Assembly (NCBI GenBank): GCA_914767715.1
Contig: OU612065.1
Location: 682,001 to 746,000, forward strand
Source of the DNA: Membranipora membranacea
Lineage: Eukaryota > Bryozoa > Gymnolaemata > Cheilostomatida > Membraniporidae
Direction: 5' to 3'
Length of the DNA: 64,000 nt
Positions 1 to 13,900 of the stretch are shown here, piece by piece. Positions within the stretch are counted from its first letter, which is position 1; each line of letters starts with the position of its first letter. The position numbers and the translations under genes are program-made. The notes under the pieces are model-generated. The model saw nothing but the letters and a program-made list of their open reading frames with translations, ran no database searches and was not told the DNA's origin.

Positions 1-1927
1 ATATTGAATTTTTTTCTCTATTTGTTAACTGAAAGCAGCTGATTGTGCTAATCTATTAAATATTGATTTTGTTTATTCTGTATTAGATGTATGTACATAG
101 ACACATGTGTCAATATCCGCGCATGTGCTCGCCAGTAAATACAGCTGATTATCCTAACAGTAATATCTACCTCTATGGTCTCTACAGAAGCTTCTCAGGC
201 CTTAGTGGCCTCGGCTCGCGTTGAGCTCGGGGTCATGGTGACCAGAAGTTTGAGCCCCCAAACTCTTACCTGCAGGCCAACAGCCCCCAGCCTAGGGGAT
301 GACCATGACAAGTCGCGTATGATTATTATTTTAGCGAACATAAGCCTGCACTGTACTGCAGAAAAAATTTTGTTGTCAAAAGTTTGTGATGACCCATGGC
401 TTATCTTATCTGAAAGTTGTCTTCCTGTCTTTCGGCACTATGAATGATTGTCTTAACAAACCAATCGTTATCCTACAACACTTTCAGTGACAACAGTGAT
501 TTCCAGATGATCCCTCTCATCATTACAATTAAAATCAAAATCTTGAGCACTAGACGGAGAAAGATTACAAAGAAAGATATAAAAGATATATACAAAAATC
601 AGCTTGCGGTACGGAGGATTGGATAACGGACGGGCGGATGGTACGGAGGATTGGATAACGGACGGACGGACAGACATACAGTGCTGCTGGTCAGTCTATT
701 CAAGTAATTGAATATTTCCATTATTAATGAGGCTGGTCAGTTTACTGGTCAGCGGTCAATGGCTATTATTGATGAAGTTGTTTTATTTAATTGAATTAGC
801 TGATGTTGTGACTTCACAGACCATCGACAGCTCTGACCAAACATGTAAGGCAAAAAATATTACCTCCACCATTTTGCTTCCTCAATGTCCACAGAATTGA
901 TTAATTAAAAGATTAGAAATATGTAAATGGTGTTAACTGTTAATGCCAGTGACAACTGGTAAAGAAAATGGATTGTTGGTGGGCTTGTTTAATAAACTAT
1001 ATTCAGCTGAAGTTATTTACAGATTTACAGTCACAAGCATACAGGTACGCATATGCTCCTAGAGATTTAGAGCCATTGTTGGTTAGCTTTGTACGCGTAT
1101 GCTCCTAGAGATTTAGAGCCATTGTTGGTTAGCTTTGTAACTCAGCCACTTTTTGTGTTTGTGTTGTTGCTGCGTGACAAGGCTAATTGCTGGTGGAAAG
1201 ATGATAAATTTTGAATTCTTTGTCTTCCTTTTATTACAGAGGCAGATGTGGCTTATTTAGCCTCTATATTGCAGCAGCCAGGACGAAAAAATTAATTATT
1301 TCATATAGAAAAAGGATTTTCATAAATTTGTTATTTCATTGTCCGGCTTTAGACAGCTTACTCTAGACATTATTTCAAAATCTAACTATGGAATGAATAT
1401 TGTTGAGTATTAAAATTGGTCAAGATTATTTGATAACATAATGACATGGCGTTAATTGCAGACTTTCTCTTAGATTGATTCAGTTGCACCAGCTGACGAT
1501 TGATATCTTCCGCCTGCTGACCGATTTGTAGATAACAGCCTGTAGTATAAGCCTTATGTTATAAGATTGTTTTCAAGGTGAGAGGGAGAACTTGCTTACC
1601 CCTCCCTAATATTGTTAAGACAGGCTATAGGCTAACCCATATCAGTAACCACGCTAATGTTTGGGCCCGTTGACACAACAGAGGCTTACAATATCTACAG
1701 CCCATTGCCAGGTTCATCTTATCAGACGTATCTCATGTTTGGCGAAAACAACTGAATTAAACTAAAGCTAAGTGTGAGCAGAGTGTGAAGTGACAGCATA
1801 TGATAAGATTACCTACGATTTATGGTTTTATTGCAATGTGATGTGTATTTTTAATACTATGACCTGGAGTCCAGACGATCATTGTATACTAGAACGTTCT
1901 CTAGGAGTGATGAGAGAATAAAGAACA
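1..1927. other. Upstream non-coding region
   Basis: No supported gene. Positions 195-330 form a GC-richer patch inside AT-rich DNA, with no recognisable product. Positions 605-675 hold a short imperfect direct repeat rich in GGACGGACGG-like sequence. A 46-bp tandem duplication lies at 1046-1137. The last few hundred bases should contain the promoter and 5'UTR of the downstream CACHD1-like gene, but I see no distinct TATA box. Confidence 0.5.
1046..1137. repeat. 46-bp tandem duplication
   Basis: Two adjacent 46-bp copies differ at a single base (CGCATATG versus CGCGTATG near the start). The near identity suggests a recent duplication. It lies outside coding sequence. Confidence 0.85.
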
Positions 1928-4900
1928 ATGTTACGTATATATTGTATTATATTTGTGTGCAGTTTACTGTACGTTAAGAGGACGTCATCTTTGATCGGTA
2001 CTCGTGGTGTGGATCGACTCAACAATGCCTTAACACAGCTATGTACAGATGAGTTACATCATACTGCCTTCTCTCACATGTTTGATAACACAAGTGTCCG
2101 TTATACCCCGGCACAGACAGATGGTATGTTACCCATAAACTCTCTTCCTAATTTTATTTAATAATTGTTTCAACAACTGTTCTTTTTTATAATGATTGAA
2201 TCATTGACTGTTAAATGACAGTTTTTTGTCCCCCCCCCCTGCACAGTTACTGAATATTGATTGAGGACCAGGGCTTATTTATTTAACTTATTTATGGAAA
2301 ATAAGTCTACTGTAGTATAAAGACAATTCAATATTCTGAAAGAAGATAAATGAACTAAAATGTATTCACCGTTCACATGGGAGTTAGAATCTCTATTACC
2401 AGCTGAATATGACTTTTTTGTACAGAATATTTAACTGACACTTGACAGAGAAAGCAACTTAAGTAATACACATTAGATTATCATATATAAAATACCTGAC
2501 TGACGTTCTGTCATATATAAATTACCTGACTGACGTTCTGTCATATATAAATTACCTGACTGACGTTCTGTCATATATAAATTACCTGACTGACTTTCTT
2601 TTCTGATATATAAGATGAGACGATATAAATATGAATTATATTTATTATGTAGAATTCCAATCTCCTGTAATTTAAGTAATTACTATTAACTCAGCATTTA
2701 AAATTAATGTTTTAGGCTATAGTGATGATTAAGTGACTTATAAGCATACCTTATATTATGTGGTGCTCCCTGACTGCTGCCAATATTGTATTCTTCATTG
2801 AAGCGAGGTAGTTATAATATCAGCAGCTTACAATTGATTTCAACAGTGAATATAAAACTCGTTAAATAAAAACCAGCGGAGCACACATATGAAGCAGAAA
2901 TATCACAGAAATATCACGCTATCACTTGATGTTCTAATCGAGCTAATGGATCCTGCTTTGACTAACATTCACTGATATCCGTGATTCTCTGTATACCCGA
3001 GCGGCTGCTGCACTGTGGTCGGCGCCGAACCCAGGTTCTATATCCGTGTGATCAGTAATGTGAAATAGCCTTCTAAAAACTGCATTCTCACTCCAATCTC
3101 ATTATCAAATCAAACAAAAGGATCACATATTACATCAATTCCAATCAATCCCACGGGAGTTATCAATCATTTTTCCAATGCATCTATGTTTAATATTGGT
3201 GGCGTGTAACTTTGTTTGGGCTCCAACTTATTTATTGGCCTTGTTAGCCGCTGCTGTCAAGAGCAGCTAAGTGAAGAGTTCATCTTTAGCGCTGCCTATA
3301 AAACGGTCATATACATTAATAGTCACAGAGGAAACAGTTAGATCATATATAGATAACAACAAGCCCATCAGCTTCTCTGTGCAGTGGCTGATTAGTGCAT
3401 ATCTGAGCTCTTAGTCAACTATTGTTATTCTTCTCTTCTTCTAACCAGTTATATGTCATCGCTCTGCACACTGCACCGGGTCTTAGCGCTCTGCACACCG
3501 CACCAGGTCTTATCGCACTTTCTCATAAATTAATTATTGTTCTGTTTCTCCCTGAGGCTGAGTTGGGACTTCTACGTTGTAACTGATCTGTATCTGTGTA
3601 TGTATCCAATAGTTATAATGAAGTATCAGTTTCTATTTAGGAATTGCTCAGCTTGAAAACCAGCCGCATCTTGGTGACCAATCTATACTAAGTAAAAACA
3701 GTTTGACTGTGCATAGTGAAAACCGCGTAGGCCCGTCTTATATAAAAAATATCACATCTGTATCCCTACTCACCAGAATACTACTCTACGCCAAAAATTT
3801 CATTCGATCCACAAAATGAATTGAAAGTACATCCACCGTCAATAACTTATATGGTAAATTTTGATGGACAATATAAACATTTAATAAGAATTTAAATTGT
3901 CATAGCAAGTTACCGTAGAGGAGTTAATTATAAGTTAGAGTAAAACTAAGATAGTTTGGAAGTAAACCTAATACATAGACAGTTTCCTGAGCTCTTATTT
4001 GTGCCGATTCGGAGTTGTCCTCTCTCCAGTTTGGTACTTTTAACCCACACCGCATAGGAAAAACCTGCTGAAAGAGGGTTATCTTGAAAACGGCTTATGA
4101 TAGGATAAAAATGATTTTTGATTCAGAGGCTGCACTATTGAAAACCCTGTGAGACAGGGTTTCCAAATCATTGGAGGCTTGAATGTTGATAAATCTTAAT
4201 TTAAGTGACGCAACTCATGAAAATTTCTGCCAAATTGTCCGCAAAACATGCAGAAAATGCTATAATTGACTATCCAATTACTAAAATTATTTCCCAAACT
4301 AAGTCCATATGAGTTTTCAATGTTGCAGATTCTGAATCAAAAATAATGTTTATCCTATTATAAGCGGTTTTCAAGATAACCCTCTTTTCAGCCTGTTTTT
4401 CCTATGCGGCGTGGTTTAAAAGTACCAAACTGGAGAGAGGACAACTCCGAATTGAGGCCTTAATCAGAGCTCAGAAAACTGTCTTTTGTTAGCTAGCTAT
4501 AGTTAGAATTGATAAAACAAAATGAGCCAGCCATAAGTTTTACTATTTCAAATTTGACCATCATGTGCAAAAATAACTCTTACTCATGCAAATTACCGCT
4601 ATAGGGTACATGAGAAATACTCTGAAATTTTTTAAGAAATTGGTTGTGTAAAGCAAAAGTTCCGACTAATACCAGCCTTGTTTATTCAGATAGTAGCTAC
4701 TTCCCCCTTGTGCTCTTCTCAGCTCATTTCATGACTCAAATTTATACAGCAAACTCTTAAATGAGGTTTTTTTATTCTTATTTGAAATGAAAACAAATTT
4801 TTTATGTTCAATTATCAAAGCATGTATAATTGCATGTGACAGAAGAAAACTCCCACATGTCACCTACAGCGGAGAGTATGGGACATGTGTCCCATAATTC

Positions 4901-7900
4901 CCGGCTACGGCGTGCTGCTGGTAATTAAAACATCAAAATACACAATTAATCTAGGACCAATAATATTATAAAAAAAACTTGTGGCGTCATATAATATATG
5001 TGTGATGTAAGCTTTGTTTAACTGTAGGCGATAAAGAGGTGAAGGATTTGTCTCAAAAGATTGCAGTGAAGATCAAATCAGTTGTGAGTGTGGTGGACAA
5101 CAATGGAAAGATAATGGAGGACTCGTACACACTCTCTGAGCAGTTGAATCAACTGTTCAACTCTGAAGATTGCTGTAAACTCAACTACCAAACAAAATAT
5201 AATGCCAGGTGATATGTTTTATATGCGTACGATCAAACATACACCACCAATGTTTTATACTGCATGATGTGATTGGTATGCTGCGTTGTAAGTGTGGCAA
5301 TTTAGAATTTGGCGCCAGTTTTCCTTGAGAATCTGATTCCTCGATGTACAAAGGTATACAAATACATACACATCAGTCTATAACACAGATATTATCATTA
5401 TTCTGCTGCATGGCTTGGTTTATGGTCAGTCTCTGATGTTTGTAGATATAAGGAAGATGTAAATGAAAGTATTACCTGCAGTCGACTGTTTAGTTCTAAC
5501 TCCAAGAACAGAATGGCTCCCAGTTTTATCGCTGACTTTGAGCGAAACTCGCGCAATAATCCTGGAATGACTTGGCAGTACAGCGGTGATATATACGGGG
5601 CGTACCACCAGTACCCCGCATCTAACAATACATGCAAGGGAAGCAACTCCGCAGATGATGACTTCAGATATCGGTGCGCCTCAGTGCTTCAGAAATATAA
5701 AATTTTATAACTTATATAATGCCATCCTAGTTGATATTCTCCCATAAAGATGCGTTGTGTGCCTTGGAAAATCATAAAATAGTGCATCATATATTCATAC
5801 CAAATGAAAAAAGTTTCCTCATTTAGTCCTTTCTATTGCTAAGTTCTCACCTTTACCACAGATTTAAGAACAAAAGGACATTGTATCATCTCTTTAAGAT
5901 TCGTTCTTGAGATCAATTTAGAGATTTAAATAATTTCACATTACAGTTATGATAACCTGTCCCTATGTGACTGTAGTGTTATCTGCTCTTACATTTACAG
6001 GAGCTGGTATGTGAACACCGTCACTCCTAAGAAGAAGAATATTGTTATTGTACTGGATGAGAGTGGAACAATGAGCATACCTGATGATTGGAGGAATCCA
6101 TCCATTACCCGTATAGAGAGAGCCAAGGAAGCAGCCCACGCAGTACTCGACACATTGAGCGCTCGTGATTGGGTAAGTGTTAGATTATCTCCTCCGTTAC
6201 AAATATTTATAATGATGAAATGTTTAAGGGATAAAATATGAGATGCCAAACAACCTTGTTAACTTCATTACAAGATTAGATTAGAGATATTTTGGTTTGA
6301 TAATAACGAGGCACTTCTTTAATCAACCAAGAGTTTAGATTCAACATCTACATTAACACTACAATTCTCTGCATTCATATTATGTATCTTGCTTGTTATC
6401 TAGGGTGGTGTCGTTGCCTTCAGTGATCTAGCGAGGAGTCCACCCGGCTGTTATGGTGATGAGATTGCTCAAGCTAACAGTAAAAACAAACAGGAATTTG
6501 ATGATTTTATAAAAACTCTAAAACCACTACGTAAGTCTGATATAATTTTGTGAAGAAAACCTCACAATGATTCATCTCTACTCATTATGCATGCACTGGT
6601 AGTACTCCACAATCTCGCATGTTTGTTTGCATGTCCTTGTATATTATTTCTATCCTTTGAAACTTAATCTTCTTATCTGTGATTCTGCTCACTCCTCCTC
6701 CAACACATAATTTTGTTCTCTCATCTCTATGCATGCATATATAGACTTCATATATTTACAGAAGGTACAAAGTACTCGGAGGGCCTCTCTAGGGCATTTA
6801 ACATGATGGCAAAAGCTAAGAAAGACCAACCGGTAAAGCTGCTGCTGCTATTGTCGCTAGTTTGATCCACCCTCAGATCCCCCACCCAATATATTATAAT
6901 AGAATGATACTGATCTCCATCATGTTTGCATTAGTTTTAATTGTTGGGAGATTTTGCCAAGCTCTGTATTTCTTTATAGAGTCGACCTCATACAGCGTAG
7001 CTCTAGAAAAAGCATTTGCTCTGTTTGAAGAAGCACAAATAAAAAATAAAACGGTAAGAGTTAGTTGTAAGTTATGTACTACTTATTTTGACAACACCAC
7101 CATTTCCTTCAAATTTTTCGATTTTGATGTTCGAATATGTAGTACTCTCCATGTCAGCCAATGTCAGAAAGATCAGCCACAAGTAAACTTTAAGAATATT
7201 ATCTTAGAGCTTCACTAATCACATAATAGGAATAATTATGACAACATGTCAAGATGAGAATTGTCTCGTATTGTATAAAGAGAGAACAACATACTCACAA
7301 ATATTAGGCCATAAAATTTCACTGACCTCAGCCAAGCCACCTAAGCCATCAAACTAGACTAGACCATATGTATATATTTACTTAATAATATCTATCTCAA
7401 TTTGTGATTATCATTACCTGTTGGTCAACCAAATTTGATAAATAAAATGATGGTATTAATATATATTTTATATACATATGTAGGTAAACATTTATAGTTC
7501 AACTTCTGTTCCCCATGACGTCAAAAAATTATAATGTTGAATGGTGTTGTGTCAGCATAGAATTTGGACAAGGGTCTACATTGTATATAGTTCGGGTGAT
7601 TGACTGAACTTGTAACACACTGAGAAGAGACGTCATAATTTTTTTTTTAATTTATGTTGTACCAGGACAACAATTTTTATGTAACCTGGAAGATTTGTAG
7701 TACCGTTGTTACCCAGAGCACCCCGTGATCCAATTTTATTGTCACATGGTAATATGGGATCTAATGATAAAAAACTAAACTAAACTAAATACCAGGCAGG
7801 CAGCATAAACAGCCATCCTCTCTTACCTCCTTGTAGAATCAGTTTGATGATTCTATGGACATTATTATCTTCCTGACTGACGGTGACCCCACAGACAAAC

Positions 7901-10900
7901 CAGATAAAATAAGAAAAGTTATCGCCGACGGAAATAATAAACTGGTATGTTATTCTCATTATTGAGCTCATCCACACAGTAAGATCACTGTCAGCCATTG
8001 TATGGCCAAAGAGCAGAATGGGGGTATATCTGGTTACTTTTTTCATCACAGCATGGATTTATCATCAAAATGGACCGTTCTTTATTTTCCATCCATTACA
8101 AATATAACATTGAGTGACATTGAGAGATGTTATCATCCACAATTGTGGTATTGTGTTTGGGGAGACAAATGGATCTGAAGAAAGCTTCCATCGATTATTC
8201 TGTGTAAACAAGAAGTAATTATATTGTAGAATAACAAAGTGAGGATATTTTTCTATGGATTGGGTAATAATATTGGTCAGAATACGGATATGTCTGATCT
8301 ACTTAGCTTCGCAGATCAGAATAATGGAGTACTTAACATCCAACACCTAGATCGACAGACAAGGCAAACTAACACGTATAACGCTGCTAAGTGGAATGTG
8401 AGAGATATTCTCTTTATTTTCCTTTCCATGATTCCCAGGAATTATTATCTCACTTCTAAAATTTTTCATTATTTGCCACATGAACATATCTAGGTGAGCT
8501 GTATCAGTTATGTTTCTCTGACTCTGGTAGGTTTGGTCAGCAGACCACCCAGAGCTAATAGGACATTGGGTAAGAGCTGGCTGAGCTCGGCAATAAACTT
8601 CGCTCATATTAATTGATTCTTTTTTATGCAGAATATAGGGAATAAAGTCGGTCCTACAGGACATTTTGAAGTTATATCCAGTAAGAATGCTCACAGATTG
8701 AGGGATGTTATGGCCAGTTATTATCTGAACTATCCTCAGTCTATATCTCGACAGCCCTCCTTCACTATTCCTTTTGTGGACCAGGATCATGGTAAGTAGA
8801 CCTTGTAGGACACAAAGTCATTGTGCTGACTACCCTAATTACCTGACATGTGAAAGCAGAATCCTGTTAGTTGGGGGGGGGGGGGGAGAGAACAATAAAG
8901 TGATTGAAAAAAAGTTGGTTAGCAACACTTACTCTGGTAGGCATAAAAAATTCACCGATCAACTTTTTATCAAAATACAACACAAGTCTCACCTAGCCTT
9001 ATTTCAAAGGACCCCGAGGCTAGTTCCACTAGGCTATTCCACTTTTTAGTATATGTGTACTGTATGCTTTTTTCCCTATTTAAGGATTAACAGTAACAGT
9101 GACTAAACCACTGTTAGATAGTAACCACAAACCATTCGGTGTTACTGCTGTGGACACTCAGTTTGACTCGCTGTTTGATGATATAACCTACTACAGGAGA
9201 GGACAATATAGCTATGCTCTGCTTGTCACCAGAGAAGGTACTGCTTACATCTAACTCTAAGCCCACCAGACTTGTAAATGAACTGCTGTGTTTTTAAAAA
9301 TTATTTTTCCACATTCATGAGTCACCACAACTTTATAAGTCACCACCATAAACATGTGAATAAATCATTTATATGTTCATGGTCATCATACCTAAAACCA
9401 CTTTTGAACCATATCAAAGACACAACTTCTGTGTTCAGTATATACACTTAAAAGTTACTATCTATGACCAACAGAAAGGAAAACATTATTCAGATAAAGC
9501 CGCGTCTACACGTAACATAATCATTTTTAAGTCTGGTGATTTTATTACAACATTTCTTTTTTTTTAATTTTCTTATTTTTAATACTTTATTGGCATCGTA
9601 CATCTTACAATAAATGTACTCAACCCTAAGGTGTTGATCGCCAGTTTGCGAGGGAGTTGCCTTCTGTTTTGTGTTGAGCATACAACTACAACAATTTTAT
9701 TATGTACCTTCGAATGATGTAATCATCATAAATGAGCATGTTATTTGTCGAAGTTCACGTATTCGAATTCAATTGGCAGTTTTACTCGCATATATAATGC
9801 TGCAAGATACCTTTATTATTTTTTTCTTCCTTTACACTTATATCTAATATTTGAAAGCAACCAAAATTAGAAGCATCTCCCAACATAGCTTGATTTTAAT
9901 GAGAAGTTTGGTCTTGAAGCTGTATACATGTACTATAATTTGAACTCGTTTGTCAGCATGTTTTTTTTATTACACTCATTCACACAATCTTATTTTTTCT
10001 TTCAGGGAAAGTCCTCAGCCACAGGAATTTTGCCCGACCAAGTAAAGCCAGACCGAACGTAAACTTTGTGTCTCTAGATATCGCAGAACCGAGTTTGTCT
10101 AAACTGACAAGGAAAGATATCATCGATGGAAAATCTGGATCAGAGAAAGAGCAGGTAAGGGATTTAGTTATCAGATGACCCACTGTTTAAGGACTCAAGC
10201 AGAGCGTATGTGTGTGCGGGATTGTTATCCTTCTGAATAGTAGTGGAATAGAATCCTCTGAAAATTCCTTTGTGTACTTGGAAGGGGCTCTCTGATATCC
10301 ATTAGGAAGTTATGGTTTAGTCTAGGTCAATTTTGGTTGTTAAAATATATTGGTGTTGTTTGATACTGACAGGTTACACTGGCCATGTCTCGAGGAGTAA
10401 GTAGACAGGATGGAAGTTATAAGGTTACTATGAATGCCACGTATCACTATCAGCCTGTACCTGGATTTGAGAAGGATTATAGTGTGGTTATAGTTATGTT
10501 TGATGCAGATACTAACTCATTACAGAGACAACCATCAAAAACATCTATCAAGGTACAATCAATGAACTCCCCCATCGGTACAATAACAGTGTTATCAATA
10601 CCAGCTCACATAGGGAATAACAACTATAAGAGCTACAAGCAGTCAATTGGAATTCCTTTCTTTTCTATTGAAGTGGAAGAATTTTCATCAACAAGATTAA
10701 AGTTAATAATAGCTATAATACTAAAAATATGATTTAAAACCAAGTCACTTAAACTTTTGTTTTCTGTAGTCTAACAGCAAAACATTGGCCAGCTATCATC
10801 GTGCTCTCGACCCTGCACACAGTGCTAATACAAATCAGGATCCAAACATATGCGTCACCAAGCAGCAAGCTCTCATCGACAAGAAGCGCTCAACCATCAA

Positions 10901-13900
10901 GGTCAGTGTGTGGTAGATCAGGATAACTTGTGGTCCTGGTGATGAATCCTCGGCTGGTGTCAAACACTAGTCTATACGTTGGTTGTATGACCATTGTATA
11001 CACTAATGTACTACAGTACTAGGTTTACATTACCATGAAAAATCTATATTTTATTATCAATTTATTGATATCATCGATGATGCTAAGGCTCATACCACAT
11101 ATTATGTTCTTCTTCGTTTATTAAAGCTAGCAGCTAATGCTTTCATCAACCCTAACAAATATCTAACGGAGGTGGCCACCACTCATGATGTGAAAACTAT
11201 AGAGAAATTGCTCAAAGATCAAGTCAGCAAGCCAAATACCAGTAAGAATTCCTTGGCTCTGTTTACACACTGCCACAAATTTTGAATTTTAGTATACTAT
11301 AGTGTAGACAATACAGAAGTTGTGAATTCTATCGATGAAGTGCTCTTTTCATGCTTCATGCGAACATGATATATATTGTTGGTAGTATAACGAAGCTGAA
11401 AAATGATATAACTAAGAAAAAATTGGCGCAATAACTAAATGTTATATTGAACATATCGAAGTTTGAATTACAGTCCGCTGGTCTGACCTTGACAATCCTC
11501 GCCTTTCTGTTTATTACAGTTCGCAGACAGTTTGAAGAACAGTTTTATCTCAATGATTCTTACTAAAAAATATTATTCCTACAATGTGCCTGTTAGGGGC
11601 TGCTGTGTATGCCATGCTCGATCCCCCATATCATGATCTAATAGCTACTACAAAACCATATTTCAAGCCTGCTATAATTTACTTTCAGTATTGAAAACCG
11701 AAACACTTGAGGATATTATCTACACCAGAGGATTTGAGTCAGTTTTGGGATCGTCTGCTCAGTCACAGGCTGTTTCTAACTACATGGCCACATTAGATGG
11801 TGTATTTCGTATATCGCCCGGCATGCTAATGGAGAAATATTATAATCCAGCTGAGCAGCCTTGGTATAAGCAGAGCAGCGTGTATCAGGATAAGTGTGTG
11901 TATACCAGAGCTGGGTACAGTCCAAGTGGTGATGAGAGTCTTCTATCTATGAGTCAGGCCTTACTGGACCCCCAGTGAGTATTCATGACTGCATTCATTT
12001 GTACTGCTGTCAATGCTTGAATGTTTGTAGAATTTTCCGAATTACTCCCTAGAATTGTTTGCATAAAAGCTAGCGAACAAATAAAATTCATAATTGTTGA
12101 AAAAAATTTAGTTTCTGATATGAAATCAAGAGGTATACTGTAATCCCTTTCTTTTGAACTTGACAAGACAACCTCATCAATGCTGTTTATTTCTTTAGAA
12201 AAAACATGATAGGCTCTGTGGGAGCAGATCTTTCACTCTCCTACATCAGAAGTTTATTGCATACCAACATCCCAGAATGCAACAGCCAGCAGTGGAGTTG
12301 TACGCTCCTTGACCACAGCGGGTGAGCTTCTTATGATGAGGATTGCTAGATCATGTTTGATCCATTTTTCCCTCATTGGAATTGCCCCGATTGGGGGGGG
12401 GGGCAATTCCAATGAGGGAAAAATGGATCAAACATGATCTAGAGGATTTCAGTGTTGACTTTTTCACATGTGAAGAAAATAATTATCGATGTCTTGTCAC
12501 AAGTATAAAGTATTAATCCCTAATATAAATTAATGGGAGAAGCATTATTACTGTTTTCTTTCAATGATCAGTTGAGACTTTCACTAAGGTTTTGGTTGTT
12601 TACATTTGCAGCTACGTGATGACAGAGGGAGCTAAATCTAAGTCAGCTACTGATCAATCTCTCACCCACTTCCATGTGTCTGATGTATATCCGGAGGTTA
12701 TAAATGACATTATCTTGAGGCACCAAGTGATCGAGGTATATAAATCTGCTGTTTGTTCCTTCTGGTTACGGGGTCAAAGGTCCAGTTTCAGAGTGTAATG
12801 ATCAATGCAATAAATACACAGATGAAGGGGAAAATTTGATCTGATTCGCTTATCTCATGTACAGTAATTTGAATATTATGATTACAGCTTAAGTGGTGTA
12901 GACGTTTACACGGATCTATGCAGTCTCAGATGTTCTACACAATAAGCTCTGCTTATGATAAAGTCAGCAGTGATCCTGGGGCGGCAGCGTGTGAGAATTA
13001 TCGCTTACACAACCTAAAGGGATCTAATCTGCACTTACTGATTACCTCAGCGTTAAGCTGTGCCCCTCAGGGAAATACTCAACAGTCCTGTCAATGTAAC
13101 AGTAAATGTACTGTGTGTAATACAACTAAAGCAACATGTCAGGTAACTCGATCTACCTCGGTGATCATGTCAGGTAACTCGATCTACCTCTGTGATCATG
13201 TCAGGTAACTCGATCTACCTCTGTGATGAGACTGAGATCAAAACAGATTTACATTTCCCAATTGACATTGCTGTAACCTTAGTTAACTTTTCATGCCGGG
13301 TTTCGCTGTGACTTCTATCATCAATTAATTCATTGGTGACATGAGGCTAGTATTTGATACATTGTTTACTGTGATTTTCTGTTACTACTGTGAAGCTGTA
13401 ATTATGTGGAAATCACTCCGGTACAAAAATACAAACATAGCATAACATGATCTAGTATGTGATGTATTATTATGTTTATATGACGATATTACAGTGTCCG
13501 TGTACGTGTGATGCTGGTGCCGATCCTTGTACTAACAGATACGATGTCGTCTTTCCTCCAATCACTTGTCCAGGTACACTTTTATCTGACCTTATATCTG
13601 ACCTTTCATCTAACCTTGTTTTGTAACTGACCTCTAACACATGCATATTTGATGTTTGCGAAGGTTGATGATAATTGGCTCTGTGCATTCACTTTAAACT
13701 GCGCTTATTATGAACATAGATTTCTGACATATATATAAATAAACATATGTGTTTATGTTTACGCAGTGCTTTCTCAAAAAAAATTATTTTCCCTAATTAC
13801 CTAACAAAATTTGGTGGCTTTGGGAAGCAATATATTTTAACTATAAAAACTATTTCTATGCCCACTTATGTTGTTTGATATGGTTATTGATTTTAGCACC

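Larger units (their letters stand above)
2124..5027 (+). other. Large intron 1 of the CACHD1-like gene
   Basis: This is the longest intron of the gene (2.9 kb). No exon is supported in it. It holds a 30-bp tandem array (2483-2600), a 28-bp direct duplication near 3467-3515, and a foldback element (3977-4484). Confidence 0.7.

Noticed and set aside
175-447. 90-codon ORF in a GC-richer patch
   Set aside because: No splice sites, homology or start context to support it; composition suggests an old repeat fragment.
6862-7218. 118-codon ORF
   Set aside because: It spans intron and exon sequence in the wrong frame; the real exon (6982-7053) fits the VWA domain in another frame.
8347-8790. 147-codon minus-strand ORF
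   Set aside because: Antisense shadow of two CACHD1-like exons (8230-8397, 8632-8791) and their intron.
11521-11566. Exon after the TTATTACAG acceptor at 11511-11519
   Set aside because: It stops (TAA) after 15 codons and has no donor; the exon at 11689 joins the preceding exon in phase and continues the protein.
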